Shown piece by piece: positions 62,215-64,000 of a stretch of 64,000 bases of DNA. The stretch is from positions 56,225 to 120,224 of the forward strand of contig CAZWLN010000010.1 in assembly GCA_964634885.1 (NCBI GenBank), given 5' to 3'. A program made the position numbers and the translations under genes. Under the pieces are notes generated by a model, which had not been told where the DNA came from, ran no database searches, and worked only from the letters and a program-made list of their open reading frames with translations. Origin of the DNA: DAINRZ01 sp964634885 (GTDB lineage: Bacteria; Bacteroidota; Ignavibacteria; Kapaibacteriales; UBA2268). Within the stretch, counting starts at the first letter, position 1, and each line of letters starts with the position of its first letter.

Positions 62215-64000
62215 ATGGATGAAAACAAGCTAAATAGTGAAGAAGAAAAACTGAACCGGGAAAACACTGAACCTCAGCCCGAAAGCAGCAGCGATGCCGG
62301 CCCGGAGGTGAATGATCAGAATAAAGCAGTTGTGAACGGAGAGAAAAAAGAGGAAAAAAAAGAAGAGAAGAAAGAAAGCAGTGGCTCATCAAAAGAAAAA
62401 GAGCAATTCATCAGGGAAATACTCGATGAATTCCGCAAGCACGGTTACAAAGCTGCTGTTGCAATCGGCGGCGTAGCTCTTGTTGACCAGATTCTCAGGG
62501 ATGAAGCAAAAGCTGCAGAAGGTGTTGCCCAGGGTACAGGATACTCCGGGGCTGCAGAAGATATATACAAAGAAGAAACACCGCAAGTCAGTTCCATAGA
62601 TGAAACAACTGCTGCCCCAGACGGCAACACGGTCGGCAAAAGCCCCGAAGCCCAACCCTCTGAACTTTACCAGGGGCAGTCTCAAACAGTAAGAAAAACC
62701 GGTGAGGTACCTGGCGTACAATCAGCTACAGGATCGGCGGGTTCTGCCGGAACAGGCGTCCATGGATCCGGTACAGGCGGAAGCTCTGCTGCCGGTAGTG
62801 GAATCGGCACAAGCGCAAATGTGTCGGATTTAGCCGGAACAATTAGAAAAGGGGCCGGCGCTGCGGCAACTGCTGTCGGTGTATTTTCGGCAGCGCAGTC
62901 CATGTCCCCCGAAGACAAATTAAAATCAACAGCATCGACAACCGCCGGTGAATTCGTTCCCGGTGCAGAGTCCCACAGAACAGTTCCCGACAGGGCAAAA
63001 CAATTTGGCGCCGGAGCTGACAAAGGAGCCGGAAGCTTTGGCCAGGGTCCCGGACCATCAGGTGAAGGACGCGGAAAAGAACAGGATGGCACGACCGGGC
63101 AAGATGAAAGCCGGACTTCAGACGGCAGTGGTGCCGGTGCTTCAGGAAAGGAACAGGCAGCCGGAGGAGAGAGTTCGTCCGGAGAAGCGGGAGGCGGAGC
63201 TACCGGTGAAGGTGGCGCCGGTACAGGCGGCAAAGAAACCGGCCCCGGATCTGTCGGTGAAAAAACTTCTGAAATGGATTCCAAAGACAAGTCCGTTTCT
63301 GCTGACGGAAAAGCCCCTGTCGGTAAAGACGACGTTAAAAAAGACAGCGGCAGCGGTGACGGGAAAACTGAGGAGACGAAAGATGACAGTAAAGAGACTG
63401 ATGCTGAAAATGACGATGAAATAGCTGACGATAAAAAAGAGGACGATAAGAAGGAAGACGATAAGAAGGAAGACGACAAAAAAGAAGACGATAAAAAAGA
63501 AGACGATAAAAAAGAAGACGATAAGAAAGAAGACGATAAGAAAGAAGACGACAAGAAGGAAGACGACAAGAAAGAGGACGATAAGAAGGACGACGACAAG
63601 AAGGAAGACGACAAAAAAGAAGACGACAAGAAAGAAGACGATAAGAAGGAAGACGACAAGAAGGAAGACGACAAGAAAGAGGACGATAAGAAAGAAGACG
63701 ATAAGAAAGAGGACGATAAGAAAGAAGACGATAAGAAAGACGACGATAAGAAAGACGACGATAAGAAAGACGACGACAAGAAAGAGGACGACAAAAAAGA
63801 AGACGACAAGAAAGAGGACGATAAGAAGGAAGACGACAAGAAAGAGGACGATAAAAAAGAGGACGACAAGAAGGAAGACGACAAAAAAGAAGACGACAAG
63901 AAAGAAGACGACAAGAAAGAAGACGACAAGAAAGAAGACGATAAAAAAGAAGACGACAAGAAAGAAGACGATAAAAAAGAAGACGACAAGAAAGAAGACG
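62215..64000 (+). CDS. Charged-repeat protein of the type VI operon, 3' end outside window
   Basis: 595 codons remain open to the right edge, so the C-terminus is missing. Residues 1-60 are charged (Glu/Lys). Residues 65-100 form a helix with a hydrophobic core (HGYKAAVAIGGVALVDQIL), and a second small-residue hydrophobic stretch lies near 215-232 (KGAGAAATAVGVFSAAQSM). Residues about 235-400 are Gly/Ser/Ala/Pro/Glu-rich. From codon 405 (63427) the protein becomes Asp-Asp-Lys-Lys-Glu, at least 38 times, without a single frame loss. It follows the upstream gene by 5 bases. It may be an effector, a surface or spacer protein; no known domain is recognised. Confidence 0.85.
   Translation, partial: MDENKLNSEEEKLNRENTEPQPESSSDAGPEVNDQNKAVVNGEKKEEKKEEKKESSGSSKEKEQFIREILDEFRKHGYKAAVAIGGVALVDQILRDEAKAAEGVAQGTGYSGAAEDIYKEETPQVSSIDETTAAPDGNTVGKSPEAQPSELYQGQSQTVRKTGEVPGVQSATGSAGSAGTGVHGSGTGGSSAAGSGIGTSANVSDLAGTIRKGAGAAATAVGVFSAAQSMSPEDKLKSTASTTAGEFVPGAESHRTVPDRAKQFGAGADKGAGSFGQGPGPSGEGRGKEQDGTTGQDESRTSDGSGAGASGKEQAAGGESSSGEAGGGATGEGGAGTGGKETGPGSVGEKTSEMDSKDKSVSADGKAPVGKDDVKKDSGSGDGKTEETKDDSKETDAENDDEIADDKKEDDKKEDDKKEDDKKEDDKKEDDKKEDDKKEDDKKEDDKKEDDKKEDDKKDDDKKEDDKKEDDKKEDDKKEDDKKEDDKKEDDKKEDDKKEDDKKEDDKKDDDKKDDDKKDDDKKEDDKKEDDKKEDDKKEDDKKEDDKKEDDKKEDDKKEDDKKEDDKKEDDKKEDDKKEDDKKEDDKKEDDKKED
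63427..64000 (+). repeat. 15-base coding tandem repeat, at least 38 copies
   Basis: GAC-GAC/GAT-AAA/AAG-AAA/AAG-GAA/GAG repeated, encoding Asp-Asp-Lys-Lys-Glu. Copies differ mostly by synonymous third-base changes; Asp replaces Glu in four copies (near 63589 and 63745-63775). The array reaches the right edge of the window. Confidence 0.97.

Noticed and set aside
62682..63989. A 435-residue minus-strand ORF of SSSFL repeats
   Set aside because: It is the antisense reading of the DDKKE repeat array; the plus-strand frame continues from a plausible start with normal codons, and the minus frame has no start or known domain.
49496..64000. Phage tail, R-type tailocin or extracellular contractile injection system
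   Set aside because: The sheath C-terminus looks partly phage-like, but there is a separate TssB, a ClpV, Hcp-type tube, TssF/TssG and no phage head, lysis, tape-measure or LysM genes; the type VI explanation is simpler. It should be kept in mind.
1..64000. tRNA or rRNA genes
   Set aside because: None of the intergenic spacers contains a cloverleaf-like sequence or a conserved rRNA segment that I could recognise; a covariance search could still reveal small RNAs.

Overview
The window looks like chromosomal DNA from a Gram-negative bacterium of the FCB group, most likely a Bacteroidota/Ignavibacteria/Kapabacteria-type lineage. Evidence for this: many lipoproteins and outer-membrane barrels, a secreted subtilase with a type IX secretion (T9SS) C-terminal sorting domain, an ECF sigma factor paired with an anti-sigma factor that carries a barrel domain, few strong Shine-Dalgarno sites, one possible Bacteroidota-type promoter, and a type VI secretion cluster whose large sheath protein resembles the Bacteroidota subtype iii (DUF5458) form. 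The species cannot be named from sequence alone. No rRNA, tRNA, CRISPR array, insertion sequence or prophage was recognised.

Layout: 0-5.4 kb (+) holds the end of an outer-membrane protein, a DUF971 protein, urocanate hydratase, an ECF sigma factor and a porin. 5.4-18.2 kb (-) holds adenine deaminase, the rRNA methyltransferase RsmI with a long disordered tail, an M16 protease pair (one catalytic, one apparently not), a small lipoprotein, a 1014-residue coiled-coil protein and PheT. 18.4-20.4 kb (+) holds a YjbQ protein and an unknown exported protein. 20.4-25.0 kb (-) holds a methyltransferase and an SbcC/SbcD (Rad50/Mre11) pair, followed by 0.67 kb of non-coding repeat mosaic. 25.7-27.5 kb (+) holds an isocitrate dehydrogenase-type enzyme and an RfbC-like epimerase. 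27.6-29.4 kb (-) is the ECF sigma/anti-sigma pair. 29.6-31.5 kb (+) holds small regulators and a lipoprotein, and the T9SS subtilase follows on the minus strand.

35.9-41.1 kb (-) is a tight six-gene run: murI, HD-GYP, receiver, holA, GT39, DUF3795. 41.3-43.6 kb (+) holds a phosphofructokinase with pyrophosphate-type active-site residues and a CbpA/DnaJ protein. 43.6-49.0 kb holds a PAS sensor and several envelope proteins of unknown role.

49.5-64.0 kb (+) is the most notable part: a contractile type VI-like secretion operon in the order clpV(tssH), tssB, two hcp-like genes, tssC, vgrG, a seven-repeat SBBP propeller lipoprotein, tssE, tssF, tssG, PAAR, a small unknown protein, and a protein that runs off the window in at least 38 copies of an Asp-Asp-Lys-Lys-Glu repeat. 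The ATPase lacks the usual ClpB/ClpV middle domain. The lipoprotein, the PAAR tail, the small protein and the charged-repeat protein are not standard components and are the best candidates for new biology. TssK and the membrane-complex proteins are not in the window and may lie to the right.
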